From: Gordonia mangrovi
GTDB lineage: Bacteria; Actinomycetota; Actinomycetes; Mycobacteriales; Mycobacteriaceae
NCBI RefSeq assembly: GCF_024734075.1
Contig: NZ_CP102850.1
Span: forward strand, 2,480,001 to 2,544,000
DNA: 64,000 nt
Direction of reading: 5' to 3'
Shown: positions 23,499 to 36,128 of the stretch, piece by piece
Numbering within the stretch: position 1 is the stretch's first letter
Layout of the letters: each line of letters begins with the position of its first letter
The notes under the pieces: model-generated
What the model was told of the DNA's origin: nothing
The model's input: the letters and a program-made list of their open reading frames with translations, nothing else
The model's database searches: none
Made by a program: the position numbers and the translations under genes

Positions 23499-25190
23499 TC
23501 ACGACAGGAACTGGGCCGCCTGTGTCGCCAGATCCAGCAGCGGCTGCGGGAAGACGCCCAACCCGATGGTGGCCACCGTGCACACCGCGATCGACGACGT
23601 CGTCAGGATGCTTGGTTTCACCACGTGCGGGGCGTCCACCGGGACGTCGGCGAAGAACATCGCGACGATGATCCGGATGTAGAAGTAGGCCGCGATCGCA
23701 CTGCTGATCACACCGATCACCACCAGGACGCCGGCACCGCTGCCGGCCGCCGCGGCGAAGACATCGAACTTCGCGATGAACCCGCTGGTCAGCGGGATGC
23801 CCGCGAAAGCGAGTAGGAACATCGAGAACATCGCGCCGACAAGCGGATAGCGCCGACCGAGCCCGGCCCACTGCACGATGTCGGTGGCCTCACGACCGGA
23901 CAGATGCGGACCCGACTGGCGATCCGGTTCGCGGACCACCGCCACCGTGGCGAACGCCCCGAAGGTGGAGAAGGCATACGCGGCAAGGTAGAACATCGTC
24001 GCCGCCAGGCCGGCCTGGTCGAAGGCCACCAACCCGAGAAGGATGAACCCGGCATGCGTGATGGACGAATACGCGAGCATGCGTTTCACATCCGTCTGCG
24101 TCACCGCCATCACCGCGCCGATCAGCATGGTGGCGATCGCCACCGCCCACACGGCGGGCTCCCAATCATCCTGCAGATCACCGAACGCCACGTAGAACAC
24201 CCGCAACAACGCGCCGAACGCCGCGATCTTGGTGGCAGCCGCCATGAACGCCGTGACGGGCGTGGGGGCACCCTGATACACATCCGGAATCCAGGCGTGG
24301 AAAGGGACGGCGCCGACCTTGAACAGCAACCCCACCGCCAGCAGTCCCAGCGCGATCAGCGGCAACACGGTGTCACCGCCGGGAGTGTTCACCGCCTCGC
24401 CGACCGCATCGCCGATCGCGCCGAGCTGCAACGACCCGGTCGCCCCGTACGCGAAGGAGGCACCGAACAGGAAGAACGCCGACGCGAACGCGCCGAGCAG
24501 GAAGTACTTGAGCGAGGCCTCCTGCGAGATCAGCCGGCGTCGGCGCGCGAGGCCGCACAACAGGTACAACGGCAGCGAGAACACCTCGAGTGCGATGAAC
24601 ATGGTGAGCAGGTCGCCGCACGCCGGAAACAGCATCATCCCGCCGACGGCGAGCAGCGTCAGCGGGAACACCTCGGTGGTGAGTCCACCGGCACGTGTCG
24701 CCTCGAACTCGGCGTCGGTGTTGGGCACCGCCGCTCCCGACGGAGTGAACATGTCCGCCTCGACCGACGAGAGCGTGGCCTGGGCGGCCGCACCGGGTCC
24801 GTCGCTGACGCGGAGGTCCGGGGGAGGTGCGGCCACCACACGTTCGAGCCGCCGCTCGGCCATGAAGGCGACCGAGGCGATCGCGATCAGCACCAGCAGG
24901 CCCTGGAGGAACAAGGTCGGTCTGTCGATCACGACCGCACCGGACATGGTCAGCTCGCCGAGACCGCCGTCGCGGGTCTGTGCCACCGCGACCCCGATGA
25001 CGGCGGCGAACGCGGCGACGAGCCCGCCGAGCGACAACACCAACTGTGTCGGATACCGCAGCCGCCGGGGTGCGAACGCCTCCACGAGCACGCCGACGAC
25101 CGCGACGCCGAACACGATCAGCATCGGCGACAAGGCGCCGTACTCGACGCTGGGCGCCTCGATGGCGGCGAGTTGACCCACCGTCGTCAT
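23499..25190 (-). CDS. nuoN: NADH-quinone oxidoreductase subunit N
   Basis: This 563-aa antiporter-like membrane subunit of complex I has about 14 membrane segments. The conserved helices include PACGDLLTMFIALEVFSLPLYLL (with the buried Glu), LKYFLLGAFASAFFLFGAS, KVGAVPFHAWIPDVYQGAP and the proton-path lysine region. It contains an extra acidic hydrophilic insert of about 60 residues (about 115-175) after the first helices, often seen in mycobacterial NuoN. It is the last gene of the operon. Its ATG overlaps the nuoM stop (ATGA). Confidence 0.96.
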   Translation of the reverse strand: MTTVGQLAAIEAPSVEYGALSPMLIVFGVAVVGVLVEAFAPRRLRYPTQLVLSLGGLVAAFAAVIGVAVAQTRDGGLGELTMSGAVVIDRPTLFLQGLLVLIAIASVAFMAERRLERVVAAPPPDLRVSDGPGAAAQATLSSVEADMFTPSGAAVPNTDAEFEATRAGGLTTEVFPLTLLAVGGMMLFPACGDLLTMFIALEVFSLPLYLLCGLARRRRLISQEASLKYFLLGAFASAFFLFGASFAYGATGSLQLGAIGDAVGEAVNTPGGDTVLPLIALGLLAVGLLFKVGAVPFHAWIPDVYQGAPTPVTAFMAAATKIAAFGALLRVFYVAFGDLQDDWEPAVWAVAIATMLIGAVMAVTQTDVKRMLAYSSITHAGFILLGLVAFDQAGLAATMFYLAAYAFSTFGAFATVAVVREPDRQSGPHLSGREATDIVQWAGLGRRYPLVGAMFSMFLLAFAGIPLTSGFIAKFDVFAAAAGSGAGVLVVIGVISSAIAAYFYIRIIVAMFFADVPVDAPHVVKPSILTTSSIAVCTVATIGLGVFPQPLLDLATQAAQFLS

Positions 25191-26812
25191 CGCTCTCCCT
25201 CCGTCGGCACCGCAATGGTGGGTGCGGGGTCCTGCTCACCGATTGTGCTCATGGTGTGTGCCACGGCCGGATCGATGATGTCGAGCAACGGTTTCGGGTA
25301 CACGCCGAACACCAGCAGCAGGGCGAGCAGTGGCGCCACCACCGCGACCTCCCTGCCGTGCAGATCACGCATCGGGCGGGTGGCCGCACCGGGGCCCTCC
25401 GCGGACATGGGTCTCGGCGGGCCGCCCATCATCCGCTGATACAGCCAGAGGATGTAGATGGCCGACAGCACCAGGGCGCTCGCGGCGGCGATGGCGGCCA
25501 CCGGGTAGCGCGTGTAGGTGCCGATGAGGACCAGGAACTCGCTGATGAACGGGGCCAGTCCGGGCAGCGACAGGGTGGCCAGGCCGGCCACCAGGAAGGT
25601 CCCGGCCAGCACGGGCGCGATCTTCTGCACGCCGCCGTAGTCGGCGATGAGGCGGCTACCGCGCCGCGACACCAGGAAACCGGCGATGAGGAACAGTGCG
25701 GCGGTGGAGATCCCGTGGTTGACCATGTACAGGGTGGAGCCGGTCTGGCCCTGGCTGGTCAATGCGAAGATGCCGAGGATGATGAAGCCGAAATGGGAGA
25801 TCGAGGTGTAGGCGATCAATCGCATCACATCGGTCTGCCCGATGGCGAGGAGCGCCCCGTAGACGATGCCGATCACCGCCAGGGTCGCGATCAGCGGTGC
25901 GAAATATCGTGCCGCATCCGGAAACAGCTGGAGGCAGTAGCGCAGCATGGCGAAGGTGCCGACCTTGTCGACGACCGCCATCATCAGTACCGCACTGGCC
26001 GGTGTCGCCGAGACGGCCGCATCCGGCAGCCACCCGTGGAACGGCCACAGCGGCGCCTTCACCGCGAAGGCGAACATGAAGCCGAGGAACAGCATCCGGA
26101 CCAGGCCGGTCCCGGCATCGAGTTCACCGGCAGCCACCGCGTCGACGATGACCCGCAGATCGAAGGTGCCCGTCCCGTCGGTGCCGAGGCCCGATCGTGC
26201 GGTCACCACATAGAGGCCGATGACGGCGGCGAGCATGATCAGCCCACCGAACAGGTTGTACAGCAGGAACTTCACCGCCGCACGTGAGCGATCGACCCCG
26301 TCGCGGACACCGAATCCGCCGATGAGGAAGTACATCGGGATCAGCATCGCCTCGAAGAAGATGTAGAACAGCAGGATGTCGAGCGCCACGAAACTCATCA
26401 GCACCATCGCCTCGACCGACAGCATCAGGGCCAGATAGATGTGTGGCCCCTTCTGCTTGCGTCCGCCGGCGTGATCGAGGGAGCCGGAGTGGTCGGCGTC
26501 GTGCCAGCCGGCCAGGATCAGGATGGGCAGCAGCACTGTGGTCAACAGGATCAGCGCCAGCCCGATCCCGTCGATCCCCAGCGCGTAGCGGGTGCCGATC
26601 GCCGGAATCCAGCTGAGGTCCTCGACGAACTGGTAGCGCGCCCCGTCGGCGTCGAAACCGACTGCGAGTCCCAGGGATACGCCGAAGGTGGCGAGCGAGA
26701 CCGCCAGCGCCCACCACTTCGCGAGGTCGGGACGGGTGTTCGGTACGGCCAGCGCTGCCGCACCGCCGACGGCCGGCAGCAACCAGAGGATGGTCAACCA
26801 GGGGGCGTTCAC
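25187..26812 (-). CDS. nuoM: NADH-quinone oxidoreductase subunit M
   Basis: This 541-aa proton-pumping membrane subunit has the hallmarks [38 protein letters not shown] (buried Glu), [21 protein letters not shown] helix (here [17 protein letters not shown]) and [15 protein letters not shown]. The GTG start at 26812 overlaps the nuoL stop by 4 bases (GTGA), which decides the start; a longer frame to 26902 lies inside nuoL. Confidence 0.96.
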   Translation of the reverse strand: MNAPWLTILWLLPAVGGAAALAVPNTRPDLAKWWALAVSLATFGVSLGLAVGFDADGARYQFVEDLSWIPAIGTRYALGIDGIGLALILLTTVLLPILILAGWHDADHSGSLDHAGGRKQKGPHIYLALMLSVEAMVLMSFVALDILLFYIFFEAMLIPMYFLIGGFGVRDGVDRSRAAVKFLLYNLFGGLIMLAAVIGLYVVTARSGLGTDGTGTFDLRVIVDAVAAGELDAGTGLVRMLFLGFMFAFAVKAPLWPFHGWLPDAAVSATPASAVLMMAVVDKVGTFAMLRYCLQLFPDAARYFAPLIATLAVIGIVYGALLAIGQTDVMRLIAYTSISHFGFIILGIFALTSQGQTGSTLYMVNHGISTAALFLIAGFLVSRRGSRLIADYGGVQKIAPVLAGTFLVAGLATLSLPGLAPFISEFLVLIGTYTRYPVAAIAAASALVLSAIYILWLYQRMMGGPPRPMSAEGPGAATRPMRDLHGREVAVVAPLLALLLVFGVYPKPLLDIIDPAVAHTMSTIGEQDPAPTIAVPTEGER

Positions 26813-28713
26813 AGGACGTTCACCACCATCACCAGGCCGACGATCAGCGTGGCGCCGGCGAACATGGACAGCGCGTAGGAGCGCACATAGCCGTTCTGCC
26901 ACGACCGTATTCGCTGCGAGGCCCGGCCGATCGTCGTCCCGACGCCGGTGGTCAGGCCGTCGACGCCATCGCGCTCCACGGCCACCAGACCGGCGGTCAG
27001 CTGCTGCGCGGGCCGCATCAGCAGATTCTCGTTGACCGCGTCGCCGTAGAGGTCGCGGCGGGCGGCGACGGTCAGCGCGGACACGTCGTCGGGAGCCGCC
27101 TCGGGTACCCGGCCGGCGGCGTATTGCCGCCAGGCCAGGCCGATGCCGATGGCCACCACGGCGAGGATGGTGGCTGTCACCACCCAGGCGGGTACCGCGA
27201 GGTCGTGGTGTTCCTCGCCGACCACCGGTTCGAGCCAGTGCACCAGGGAATCACCCCACGCGAGGGCGGCGCCGGCGGCCACCGATCCGATGCCGATCAG
27301 GATCATCGGGCCGGTCATCACGCCGGGGGACTCGTGGGGATGCGGTGGCGGATTGTCCTTCCACCGCCGCTCGCCGAAGAACGTCAGGATCATCACCCGC
27401 GTCATGTAGAAGGCGGTGATGCCGGCGCCGAGAAGTGCTGCGCCGCCGAGCAGCCAGCCGCCCACACCGCCGGAGGCGAAGGCCGCCTCGATGATCGGGT
27501 CCTTGGAGAAGAAGCCGGAGAACGGCGGCACTCCGATGATGGCGAGGTAGCCGACACCGAAGGTGACGAAGGTGATGGGCATGAGGGTGCGCAGTCCACC
27601 GAAACGGCGCATGTCGGTCTCGTCGTCCATGGCGTGCATCACCGAGCCGGCACCGAGGAAGAGCCCGGCTTTGAAGAAGCCGTGGGTGAGCAGGTGCATG
27701 ATGGCGAAGGCGTAGCCGGCCGGTCCGAGGCCGGTGGCGAGGACCATGTACCCGATCTGGCTCATCGTCGAGGCCGCGAGCGCCTTCTTGATATCGTCCT
27801 TGGCGCAGCCGATGATCGCGCCGAACAGCAACGTGACCGCGCCGACCACGGCGACCCCGGCCTGCGCGGCGGGCGCGAGGTCGAAGATCGGGTTGGATCG
27901 GGCGATGAGGTAGACCCCCGCGGTCACCATGGTCGCGGCGTGGATGAGCGCCGACACCGGGGTGGGGCCTTCCATCGCATCACCCAGCCATGACTGCAGG
28001 GGGACCTGAGCCGATTTGCCGCAGGCGGCGAGCAGCAGCATGAATCCGAGTGCGGTGACCACGTTCTCGCCGACCTGGCCGGCGCCGGCGAACACCGTCT
28101 CGAAACTCACCGCGCCGAAGGTGGCGAACATGATCATCAGGGCGATGGCCAGTCCGATGTCGCCGACTCGGTTGACGACGAAGGCCTTCTTGGCGGCGGT
28201 GGCGGCGGTCGGCTTGTACTGCCAGAACCCGATCAGCAGATATGACGCCAGACCGACACCCTCCCAGCCCAGATAGAGACCGAGGTAGTTGTCGGCCAAC
28301 ACCAGCAACAGCATCGCGGCGAGAAAGAGGTTGAGATAGGCGAAGAACCGGCGGCGATCCGGGTCAGCTGCCATGTATCCGATCGAGTAGATGTGGATGA
28401 GCGAGCCGACGCCGGTGATCAACAGCACGAAGCACACCGACAGTTGGTCGAGTTGCAGACCGAAGTCGACCTGTAACTGCCCCACCGGTATCCAGCTGAA
28501 CAGGACCTGCTGTGCGGTCCGGTCATCGGCGGTACGGCCCAGCATGCCGACGAACATGATCAGTCCCACCACGAACGAGGCCAGCGCGAGGGCGGTGCCC
28601 AGCAGGTGTCCCCACCGGTCGGTGCGTCGTCCACCGAGCAGCAGCACCGCTGCGCCGAGCAATGGCAAAGCCGGCACCAGCCAGAGCAGGTCGGCGGTCG
28701 TCTGGGTGCTCAC
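26809..28713 (-). CDS. nuoL: NADH-quinone oxidoreductase subunit L
   Basis: This 634-aa membrane subunit includes the long antiporter core and C-terminal lateral helix. Motifs include [68 protein letters not shown] and [13 protein letters not shown]. It is separated from nuoK by only 9 bases. It should take part in proton translocation at the distal end of the membrane arm. Confidence 0.97.
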   Translation of the reverse strand: MSTQTTADLLWLVPALPLLGAAVLLLGGRRTDRWGHLLGTALALASFVVGLIMFVGMLGRTADDRTAQQVLFSWIPVGQLQVDFGLQLDQLSVCFVLLITGVGSLIHIYSIGYMAADPDRRRFFAYLNLFLAAMLLLVLADNYLGLYLGWEGVGLASYLLIGFWQYKPTAATAAKKAFVVNRVGDIGLAIALMIMFATFGAVSFETVFAGAGQVGENVVTALGFMLLLAACGKSAQVPLQSWLGDAMEGPTPVSALIHAATMVTAGVYLIARSNPIFDLAPAAQAGVAVVGAVTLLFGAIIGCAKDDIKKALAASTMSQIGYMVLATGLGPAGYAFAIMHLLTHGFFKAGLFLGAGSVMHAMDDETDMRRFGGLRTLMPITFVTFGVGYLAIIGVPPFSGFFSKDPIIEAAFASGGVGGWLLGGAALLGAGITAFYMTRVMILTFFGERRWKDNPPPHPHESPGVMTGPMILIGIGSVAAGAALAWGDSLVHWLEPVVGEEHHDLAVPAWVVTATILAVVAIGIGLAWRQYAAGRVPEAAPDDVSALTVAARRDLYGDAVNENLLMRPAQQLTAGLVAVERDGVDGLTTGVGTTIGRASQRIRSWQNGYVRSYALSMFAGATLIVGLVMVVNVL

Positions 28714-28722
28714 CGGTACCTC

Positions 28723-29022
28723 CTATCGCTTCAACAGGTCGGCGTCGTCGACCGAGGCCGACCGGCGGGCGCGGAAGATGGTCATGATGATGGCCAGGCC
28801 CACCACCACCTCCGCGGCGGCGACCACCATGACGAAGAATGCGATCACCTGGCCGTCGAAGGACCCGTGCATCCGGGCGAAGGTCACGAACGCGAGGTTG
28901 GCTGCATTGAGCATCAGCTCGATGCACATGAACACCACGATCGCGTTGCGTCGCAGCAGCACTCCGGCGGCGCCGATGGCGAACAACAGCGCCGCGAGGA
29001 AGAGGTAGTTCTGCGGGTTCAT
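28723..29022 (-). CDS. nuoK: NADH-quinone oxidoreductase subunit K
   Basis: This 99-aa subunit has three membrane helices and both conserved buried glutamates, in [13 protein letters not shown] and in [13 protein letters not shown]. It belongs to the proton channel near the quinone site. The ATG overlaps the nuoJ stop. Confidence 0.97.
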   Translation of the reverse strand: MNPQNYLFLAALLFAIGAAGVLLRRNAIVVFMCIELMLNAANLAFVTFARMHGSFDGQVIAFFVMVVAAAEVVVGLAIIMTIFRARRSASVDDADLLKR

Positions 29023-29873
29023 TCGCGTCCCTCCGCTCCGCCTTCGGCGAGTTGCCGACGGATGCTGCCGGGTTCGGAGGTCGAGTTGATCGGAGGCCGG
29101 GGCCGGAGCGTGGCGTTCACCGACAGATCCGACGGTGTCCCGTCGGGTAGCAGGGCGGGGACGTCGACGGCGTTGTGTCGCGCGTAGACGCCGGGACTGG
29201 GCATCGGGGTCATGTCCACGCCGTCCCGGAAACGTTGCACCGACAACTCCCGCTGCGTGCGGCGCGGTCCGAAGCGTTCGCGATGGGCGAGCACCATCGC
29301 GCCGAGGGTGGCCGCGATGAGCAGTGCGCCGGTGAGTTCGAACGCCCAGAGGTATTGCACGAAGATGAGTTCGGCGATCGCCTCGACGTTGCCGTCGCCC
29401 GCGGTGGCCGGTGCACCGGGTGCGCCGGCGACGGGTGCGCCGGCGAACACGGCGAGCGACGCGTTGGCGATGCCGGCGATCAGCAGCACCCCGAATCCGA
29501 GGCCGATCAGGATGGCGGCGACGCGTTGGCCGCGCAGGGTCTCCACCAGCGAGTCCGACGAGTCGACACCGATCAGCATCAGCACGAACAGAAACAGCAT
29601 CATCACCGCGCCGGTGTAGACCACCACCTGCACCACACCGAGGAACAGCGCGCCCTGCGCGACGTAGAAGATCGCCAGGATGATCATGGTGGTTGCCAGG
29701 AAGATGGCCGAATAGACGGCCTTGGTGGCGAACACGACACCGAGGGCGCCGATCAGCGCCACCGCCCCGAGCACCCAGAACTGCACGGCCTCACCCGTGC
29801 TGGTCGCCGGGAGCGAAGCGAGCGGGACCGATGTCGACGTGCGGGTCAGCTCCGCGAGGAGCGTGGTGGTCAC
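29019..29873 (-). CDS. nuoJ: NADH-quinone oxidoreductase subunit J
   Basis: This 284-aa subunit has five membrane helices in the first 200 residues ([55 protein letters not shown]). It is longer than E. coli NuoJ: a charged C-terminal extension of about 85 residues ([13 protein letters not shown] onward) should be cytoplasmic, as in mycobacterial NuoJ. A Gly/Ala/Pro stretch lies in the loop before the last helix. The ATG overlaps the nuoI stop. Confidence 0.96.
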   Translation of the reverse strand: MTTTLLAELTRTSTSVPLASLPATSTGEAVQFWVLGAVALIGALGVVFATKAVYSAIFLATTMIILAIFYVAQGALFLGVVQVVVYTGAVMMLFLFVLMLIGVDSSDSLVETLRGQRVAAILIGLGFGVLLIAGIANASLAVFAGAPVAGAPGAPATAGDGNVEAIAELIFVQYLWAFELTGALLIAATLGAMVLAHRERFGPRRTQRELSVQRFRDGVDMTPMPSPGVYARHNAVDVPALLPDGTPSDLSVNATLRPRPPINSTSEPGSIRRQLAEGGAEGRE

Positions 29874-30406
29874 GAGTCCGATCTCCCCACCAGCCGCCCC
29901 TCCTTCGACACCTCACCGCGGTAGTAGTTCTCCTCGGTGGAGCCGGGAGCCATGTCGTGCGGTGGCGGTGGAGTCCCGGGTGGCAGAGGCGCCAACAAGC
30001 GGTCCTTCTCGTAGATGAGGTCGGCGCGGTTGTCGTCGGCCAGCTCGTAGTCGTTGGTCATGGTCAGCGCCCGGGTGGGGCAGGCCTCGATGCACAGTCC
30101 GCAGCCGATGCACCGCAGATAGTTGATCTGATACACCCGGCCGTACCGTTCGCCGGGCGAATACCGCTCCTCGTCGGTGTTGTCGGCGCCCTCCACGTAG
30201 ATGGCGTCGGCCGGACACGCCCACGCGCACAGCTCGCACCCGATGCACTTCTCCAAGCCATCGGGATGCCGATTGAGTTGGTGGCGACCGTGATAGCGGG
30301 GTGCGGTGGGTGTTTTCTGCTCCGGGTACTGCTCGGTGATGGTGGGCGAGAACATCGACGAGAACGTCACGCCCAGGCCGCTCATCGGCTTCAGGAAATC
30401 AGGCAT
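29870..30406 (-). CDS. nuoI: NADH-quinone oxidoreductase subunit I (2 x 4Fe-4S)
   Basis: This 178-aa peripheral subunit carries clusters N6a and N6b. Both ferredoxin motifs are intact: [12 protein letters not shown] and [12 protein letters not shown]. The N-terminus ([10 protein letters not shown]) matches NuoI. It passes electrons toward NuoB. The gene overlaps nuoH by 8 bases and nuoJ by 4. Confidence 0.97.
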   Translation of the reverse strand: MPDFLKPMSGLGVTFSSMFSPTITEQYPEQKTPTAPRYHGRHQLNRHPDGLEKCIGCELCAWACPADAIYVEGADNTDEERYSPGERYGRVYQINYLRCIGCGLCIEACPTRALTMTNDYELADDNRADLIYEKDRLLAPLPPGTPPPPHDMAPGSTEENYYRGEVSKEGRLVGRSDS

Positions 30407-31697
30407 CGGTCGTCTCCTTCATGGGATCGGGCGGCGGTGACATCGGACGCGCCGAGAGGACCTGACCGGGCAGCGGGGGCACCGGGAATCCGCCGGCCAT
30501 CGGGTCGAATGCGGGCGGTTGCGCGGCGTTCTCATCCGCCTCAGGAGCCTTGGGCAGTCGCATCAATCGCCACACCGCGTACAACAGCAGCGCGGTCACC
30601 ACGAGCCCGGCCGCCGCCGAGACCAGCGACCGTGCGAGGTCGTCGTCGTCGGAGGTGCCGATCGCCACCCGGATCACGGCCACCACCATCACCCACGTCA
30701 GCGAGATCGGGATGAGGACCTTCCAACCCAGATTCATGAACTGGTCGTAGCGCAGCCGCGGCAGGCTGGTGCGCAGCCAGATGAACACGAACAGGAACAC
30801 CCAGACCTTGAGGGTGAACCACAGGATCGGCCACCAACCGGTGTTCGCCCAGTCGAAGGCGCTCACCGGCCAGGGCGCCTGCCAGCCGCCGAGGAACAGG
30901 GTGGTGGCCAGCGCCGAGACGGTGACCATGTTGATGTACTCGGCGAGCATGAACATGGCGAACTTCAGCGAGCTGTACTCGGTGTGGAACCCGCCGACGA
31001 GTTCGCCCTCGGCCTCCGGGAGGTCGAAGGGGGCGCGGTTGGTCTCACCGACCATCGAGACCGCATAGATCACAAACGACGGCAACAGCAGCAGCACATA
31101 CCAGTGGTGTTCCTGCGCGGCCACGATGCCCGAGGTCGACATGGTGGCGGCGTCGAGGAACACTGCCGCGAACGTCAGGCCCATGGCGATCTCGTAGGAG
31201 ATCACCTGCGCGGTGGAGCGCAGCCCGCCGAGCAGCGGATACGTCGACCCCGACGACCAGCCGGCCAACACGATGCCGTACACCCCGACCGAGGTGATCG
31301 CGAGCACGTAGAGAACCCCCACCGGTAAGTCGGTGAGTTGCAGTGGGGTCTGATGACCGAACACCGACACCATGGGGCCGAATGGGATCACGGCGAACGC
31401 CATGACGGCGGGAACCACGGCGATGATCGGTGCGGCCAGGTAGATCGGCTTGTCCACGCCGCTGGGGATGATGCCCTCCTTGAGGGCGAGCTTCACTCCG
31501 TCGGCCAGACTCTGTAACAGCCCACGAGGCCCCACCCGGTTGGGGCCGATCCGGGTCTGCATGCGGGCCATGATCTTCCGCTCGATGAGGATCGCGGCGA
31601 GCGGATTCGCGACGAGGAACGCGAATACCGCCAGCGCCTTGAGCCCGATGAGCCACCACGGGTCCTGACCGAAGTCGGCGAGAGTCGGGAAGGTCAT
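30399..31697 (-). CDS. nuoH: NADH-quinone oxidoreductase subunit H
   Basis: This 432-aa membrane subunit forms part of the quinone chamber. Conserved parts include [55 protein letters not shown] and [16 protein letters not shown] Pro-rich C-terminal tail of about 60 residues is an actinobacterial extension. The ATG at 31697 overlaps the nuoG stop (ATGA); the much longer open frame to 32135 lies inside nuoG. Confidence 0.97.
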   Translation of the reverse strand: MTFPTLADFGQDPWWLIGLKALAVFAFLVANPLAAILIERKIMARMQTRIGPNRVGPRGLLQSLADGVKLALKEGIIPSGVDKPIYLAAPIIAVVPAVMAFAVIPFGPMVSVFGHQTPLQLTDLPVGVLYVLAITSVGVYGIVLAGWSSGSTYPLLGGLRSTAQVISYEIAMGLTFAAVFLDAATMSTSGIVAAQEHHWYVLLLLPSFVIYAVSMVGETNRAPFDLPEAEGELVGGFHTEYSSLKFAMFMLAEYINMVTVSALATTLFLGGWQAPWPVSAFDWANTGWWPILWFTLKVWVFLFVFIWLRTSLPRLRYDQFMNLGWKVLIPISLTWVMVVAVIRVAIGTSDDDDLARSLVSAAAGLVVTALLLYAVWRLMRLPKAPEADENAAQPPAFDPMAGGFPVPPLPGQVLSARPMSPPPDPMKETTDA

Positions 31698-34099
31698 CGG
31701 GCCTCCTCTGTGGTCGCGATCGTGACCATGTCGCCGGCCCGGGCCCGCAGATCGGTCGTCACCGACGCGCCGGGGGTGTTCATCGGTACCCAGACCACGC
31801 CGTCGACCATCTCGGTGATCTGCAGCGGCAGCACGATGGCGCCGCGGGCGGTGCCCACCTCGACGGGCGAGCCGTCGATGGCGTCGATCCCGGCGGCGGT
31901 CGCCGCCGACATCCGCGCCATCGGGGTGCGGGCCGTCGCGGCGAGGTGGGGTTCGCCGTCCTGCAGGCGTCCGTCGTCGAGCAGCATCCGCCAGGTCGCC
32001 AACACCGCCCGCCGGGTCTCGGGAAGCCCGGAATCGACCTGCGGAGCGGACACATCGGGTGACGGTGGGCGGATGCCCTGCCAGGGACCCAGGTGTTCGA
32101 GGTCGCGTCGGATCATCGCGGTGTCCGCGCAGCACAGGTCGATGCCCAGTTGTTGGGCCAACGCGTCGAGCACCCGGTGATCGGGCAGCCCACCGGTCTC
32201 CGGCAATGCCGTGCCGAACGGTCGGGCGCGCCCCTCCCAGTCGAGGAACATGCCGGACTTCTCCGGCACCGCCGCCACCGGCAGCACCACGTCGGCGAGG
32301 TCGGTCACCGCGGAGCTGCGGATCTCGAGGCTGACGACGAAGTCCGCGTCGGCGAGTGCCGCCCGGGCGGCTTCGGGGTCGGGCAGGTCGGCGATCTCCA
32401 CGCCGCCCACCAGCAGCGCCGACAGGTCGTGGCGCGCCGCCGCATCGAGGATCGCCGACGTGTCGCGGCCGGTGGTGCTCGGCAGGTCGGGAACCTGCCA
32501 GGCCAGGGCGATCTCGGTGCGTGCGGTCAGGTCGGCGACGGGCCGACCGCCGGGCAGCAGGTTGGGTGCGGCGCCCACCTCGAGGGCGCCGCGCTCACCG
32601 GCGCGGCGCGGTATCCACGCCAGTCGCGCTCCGGTGCGTTCGGCCAGCCGGACCGCGGCGCTGAGTCCGCCGGGCACACCGGCGAGCCGTTCGCCGACGA
32701 TGATGACCGACCCGTCGGCCGTGACGGCGTCGGCGGCTGCCTCGGAATCGAGCATGACCGCTTCGTTTCCGGGCGCCGCGGCCAGCAGCGTGCCGTTCAG
32801 TTTGGTGACGCCGGGGCTGCGCAGTGCCGCAATCGTGCTCACCCGTAGTCCGCGGGTGCGGGCCGCGCGCCTCAGCCGGAGGAACACGATGGGTGATTCC
32901 TCTTCGGGTTCGAACGCGACCAGCAGCACCGCCGGGGCGGCGTCGAGATCACGGTAGGTCACATCGTCGGGTCGGGCGGCCACCTGCGCGGCGAGGAAGT
33001 CGGCCTCCTCGGCGCTGTGCACCCGGGCACGAAAGTCGATGTCGTTGGTGTCCAGGGCGACCCGGGCGAATCGGCCATACGCGTAGGCGTCCTCGGCGGT
33101 GAGCCGTCCGCCCGCCAGCACCCCGGTCCGCCCACGGGCCGCCGCCAAACCGTCGGCGGCGTGGCGCAATGCGTGCGCCCAGGAGACCTCCCGCAGGGCG
33201 CCGTCGGCCCCGCGGATCATCGGAGTCGTCAGCCGGTCGGCGGCCGTCGCGTAGGCGAAGGCCCATCGGCCCTTGTCGCAGTTCCATTCCTGGTTGACCT
33301 CGGGGTCGTCACCGGCCAGGCGGCGCAACACCTTTCCGCGTCGGTGATCGGTGCGCTGGGCGCAGCCGCTCGCGCAGTGTTCGCAGGTACTCGGCGTCGA
33401 CACCAGGTCGAACGGGCGCGCGCGAAACCGGTAGGCGGTGCTGGTGAGCGCACCCACCGGGCAGATCTGCACGGTGTTGCCGGAGAAGTACGATTCGAAC
33501 GGGTCGTCCTGGTAGATCGAGACTTGTTGTAGTGCACCGCGATCGGCGAAATCGATCAGCGGGTCTCCGGCCACCTGGGCGGAGAACCGGGTGCACCGGG
33601 CGCACAAGACGCACCGCTCCCGGTCGAGGAGGACCTCCGATGACAGCGGCACCGGTTTGGTGAATGTCCGTTTGGTGCCGGTGAAGCGGGACTCGCTGCG
33701 GCCCGACGACATCGCCTGATTCTGCAGCGGGCATTCGCCACCCTTGTCGCACACCGGGCAGTCGAGCGGATGGTTGATCAGCAGCAGTTCCATCACGCCG
33801 CGCTGGGCCTTCTCGGCCACCTCGGAACTGCGCTGGGTGTGTACCACCATGCCATCGGTCGCGACCGTCGTGCACGAGGCCAGCGGTTTGCGTTGGCCCT
33901 CCACCTCGACGAGGCACTGTCGGCAGGCGCCGACCGGGTCCAGCAGCGGGTGATCGCAGAAGCGTGGGATCTGGGTGCCGATCAGCTCGGCGGCCCGGAT
34001 CACCAGAGTGCCCTTGGGAACCGCGATCTCGGTGCCGTCGATGGTGATCGACACCAGGTCGGGTCGCTGCTCGGTGGCTGGTTCGTCGACGGCGGTCAT
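31694..34099 (-). CDS. nuoG: NADH-quinone oxidoreductase subunit G
   Basis: This 801-aa iron-sulfur subunit has an N-terminal 2Fe-2S ferredoxin domain ([16 protein letters not shown]...SCTT), the His/Cys 4Fe-4S site ([17 protein letters not shown]), the [10 protein letters not shown]...ICPVG cluster, and an additional CEHCASGC...NCDKGRW set near residue 225 that would hold cluster N7. The remaining 550 residues are a molybdopterin-oxidoreductase-like domain without catalytic cofactor. The ATG overlaps the nuoF stop. Confidence 0.96.
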   Translation of the reverse strand: MTAVDEPATEQRPDLVSITIDGTEIAVPKGTLVIRAAELIGTQIPRFCDHPLLDPVGACRQCLVEVEGQRKPLASCTTVATDGMVVHTQRSSEVAEKAQRGVMELLLINHPLDCPVCDKGGECPLQNQAMSSGRSESRFTGTKRTFTKPVPLSSEVLLDRERCVLCARCTRFSAQVAGDPLIDFADRGALQQVSIYQDDPFESYFSGNTVQICPVGALTSTAYRFRARPFDLVSTPSTCEHCASGCAQRTDHRRGKVLRRLAGDDPEVNQEWNCDKGRWAFAYATAADRLTTPMIRGADGALREVSWAHALRHAADGLAAARGRTGVLAGGRLTAEDAYAYGRFARVALDTNDIDFRARVHSAEEADFLAAQVAARPDDVTYRDLDAAPAVLLVAFEPEEESPIVFLRLRRAARTRGLRVSTIAALRSPGVTKLNGTLLAAAPGNEAVMLDSEAAADAVTADGSVIIVGERLAGVPGGLSAAVRLAERTGARLAWIPRRAGERGALEVGAAPNLLPGGRPVADLTARTEIALAWQVPDLPSTTGRDTSAILDAAARHDLSALLVGGVEIADLPDPEAARAALADADFVVSLEIRSSAVTDLADVVLPVAAVPEKSGMFLDWEGRARPFGTALPETGGLPDHRVLDALAQQLGIDLCCADTAMIRRDLEHLGPWQGIRPPSPDVSAPQVDSGLPETRRAVLATWRMLLDDGRLQDGEPHLAATARTPMARMSAATAAGIDAIDGSPVEVGTARGAIVLPLQITEMVDGVVWVPMNTPGASVTTDLRARAGDMVTIATTEEAR

Positions 34100-35454
34100 C
34101 GGTCACCTTCGAAAGCGGACTCGGCGTACAGCGTCGATCTGGCCGGATCGAACGGGCAACCGCCGTCGAAGTGGGCGAGGTACTCGTCGCGGAAGTGTTC
34201 GAGGGACGAGACGATCGGGCTGCCTGCGCCGTCGCCGAGCGCGCAGAACGACTTCCCGACAATGCTGTTGGTGACATCGGAGATGGTGTCGAGGTCGGCT
34301 GCGGTCCCCGCGCCGGCCTCGATCCGCGCGAGCAACTGCACCAGCCAGTAGGTGCCCTCCCGGCACGGCGTGCACTTTCCGCATGACTCGTGGGCGTAGA
34401 ACTCGGTCCAGCGCAGCACCGCTCGCACCACGCACGTCGTCTCGTCGAAGATCTGCAGGGCCTTGGTGCCCAACATCGATCCCGCGGCGCCCACCCCTTC
34501 GTAGTCCAGCGGCACGTCGAGGTGTGCGGCGGTGAGGATCGGCGTCGACGACCCGCCCGGTGTCCAGAATTTCAGTTCGTGGCCGGCCCGCACCCCGCCT
34601 GCGCGGGCGAGTAGTTCACGCAGGGTGATGCCCAGCGGCGCTTCGTATTGTCCGGGCCGGGCCACGTGTCCGGACAACGAGTAGAGCGTGAAACCCGGCG
34701 ACTTCTCGGTGCCCATCGAACGGAACCACTCGACCCCGTTGCGGATGATCGGCGGCACACTCGCGATGGACTCGACATTGTTGACCACGGTGGGACTGGC
34801 GTACAGTCCGGCGACCGCGGGAAACGGCGGCCGCAGGCGGGGTTGCCCACGGCGCCCCTCGAGGGAGTCCAGCAGTGCTGTCTCCTCGCCGCAGATGTAG
34901 GCGCCCGCCCCGGCGTGCACCACCAACTCCAGATCGAAGCCCGACCCCAGGATGTCGAAGCCCAGATAGCCTGCGGTGTAGGCCTCCTCGACGGCAGCGC
35001 GGAGACGACGCAACACCGACGCCACCTCGCCGCGCACGTAGATGAACGCATGTGCGGCGCGGATCGCGTAGGCGGCGATGATCGCTCCCTCGATCAGCGA
35101 GTGCGGCGAGGCGAGCATCAGCGGAATGTCCTTGCAGGTGCCGGGCTCGGATTCGTCGGCGTTCACCACGAGGTAGTGCGGGCGGGGGTCGGGAGCATCC
35201 GGGTCGGCCGGGTCGGTCTGCGGGATAAACGACCATTTCACTCCCACCGGGAAGCCTGCTCCGCCACGGCCGCGTAGTCCGGATGCCTTGACCGTCTCGA
35301 TGAGGTCGTCGGGCGGTTGCTGCAGCGCGGTGCGCAGCGCGGCATACCCGTTGTGCGACTCATAGGTTCGCAATGACCACGACTCGGGTTCGGCCCAGTA
35401 CCGACTCAACACGGGCGGTTCGGCCGGTTCGGAGCCCGGCAGCAGTGTGGTCAT
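34096..35454 (-). CDS. nuoF: NADH-quinone oxidoreductase subunit F (NADH- and FMN-binding)
   Basis: This 452-aa subunit binds NADH ([18 protein letters not shown]), FMN ([13 protein letters not shown] and the following glycine-rich region, [19 protein letters not shown]) and cluster N3 ([12 protein letters not shown] with FCALGDGA). It is the electron entry point. The ATG at 35454 overlaps the nuoE stop (ATGA), which sets the start. Confidence 0.97.
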   Translation of the reverse strand: MTTLLPGSEPAEPPVLSRYWAEPESWSLRTYESHNGYAALRTALQQPPDDLIETVKASGLRGRGGAGFPVGVKWSFIPQTDPADPDAPDPRPHYLVVNADESEPGTCKDIPLMLASPHSLIEGAIIAAYAIRAAHAFIYVRGEVASVLRRLRAAVEEAYTAGYLGFDILGSGFDLELVVHAGAGAYICGEETALLDSLEGRRGQPRLRPPFPAVAGLYASPTVVNNVESIASVPPIIRNGVEWFRSMGTEKSPGFTLYSLSGHVARPGQYEAPLGITLRELLARAGGVRAGHELKFWTPGGSSTPILTAAHLDVPLDYEGVGAAGSMLGTKALQIFDETTCVVRAVLRWTEFYAHESCGKCTPCREGTYWLVQLLARIEAGAGTAADLDTISDVTNSIVGKSFCALGDGAGSPIVSSLEHFRDEYLAHFDGGCPFDPARSTLYAESAFEGDR

Positions 35455-36128
35455 CGCCCCTCCTCGTCGGGCAGCCCGGCCAGGAGTCGTGCGGTGCGGC
35501 GGAAACTGCACACACTGCCGGTGCCGCGGGTGGGGGTGAGGGTCACGCCCGCCCGCAGGTCCTCGACGAGTTCCACACTGTCGGTGGGTGTCTGGTTGTC
35601 GAAGAACTCCCAGTTGACCATCACCACCGGAGCGAAATCGCACGCGGCGTTGCACTCCACGTGTTCGAGGGTGATCCGGCCGTCGGCGGTGGTCTCACCC
35701 GGCGCGATGCCGAGATGTTCGCGCAGGGTGGCGAGGATCTCGTCGCCACCCATCACCGCGCAGAGCGTGTTGGTGCAGACCCCGACCAGGTACTCCCCGG
35801 TCGGTGATCGTCGGTACATCGAATAGAAGGTCGCCACGGCCGCGACCTCGGCGGTGGTGATGTCGAGCTGGGTGGCGCAGAACGCCACGCCCGCCCGGGT
35901 GATCTGCGTGTCCTCGGCCTGCACCAGGTGCAGCAGGGGCAGCAACGCCGACCGTGGCTGTGGGTAGCGGGCGATGATCCCGGCCGCGTCGGCGGCCAGC
36001 CGGGCCTGTACCTCGTCGGGATAGTGGTCGGGTCCGTCGAAGCGGATCGTCGGATGCGGCTGGGCCGGCAGGACCAGATCGCCCTCGGCGGGCGGTGCCC
36101 CGAGATCCACGAACACCGGGTCGCTCAT
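35451..36128 (-). CDS. nuoE: NADH-quinone oxidoreductase subunit E (2Fe-2S, N1a)
   Basis: This 225-aa thioredoxin-like subunit holds cluster N1a with four cysteines in [13 protein letters not shown] and [17 protein letters not shown]. The helical N-terminal half includes [15 protein letters not shown]. Its ATG overlaps the nuoD stop. NuoE, F and G form the NADH dehydrogenase module. Confidence 0.97.
   Translation of the reverse strand: MSDPVFVDLGAPPAEGDLVLPAQPHPTIRFDGPDHYPDEVQARLAADAAGIIARYPQPRSALLPLLHLVQAEDTQITRAGVAFCATQLDITTAEVAAVATFYSMYRRSPTGEYLVGVCTNTLCAVMGGDEILATLREHLGIAPGETTADGRITLEHVECNAACDFAPVVMVNWEFFDNQTPTDSVELVEDLRAGVTLTPTRGTGSVCSFRRTARLLAGLPDEEGR

Noticed and set aside
23313..23816. 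Open frame starting in the gap after the porin cassette
   Set aside because: Most of it is antisense to nuoN, and its short intergenic part shows no motif or ribosome site.
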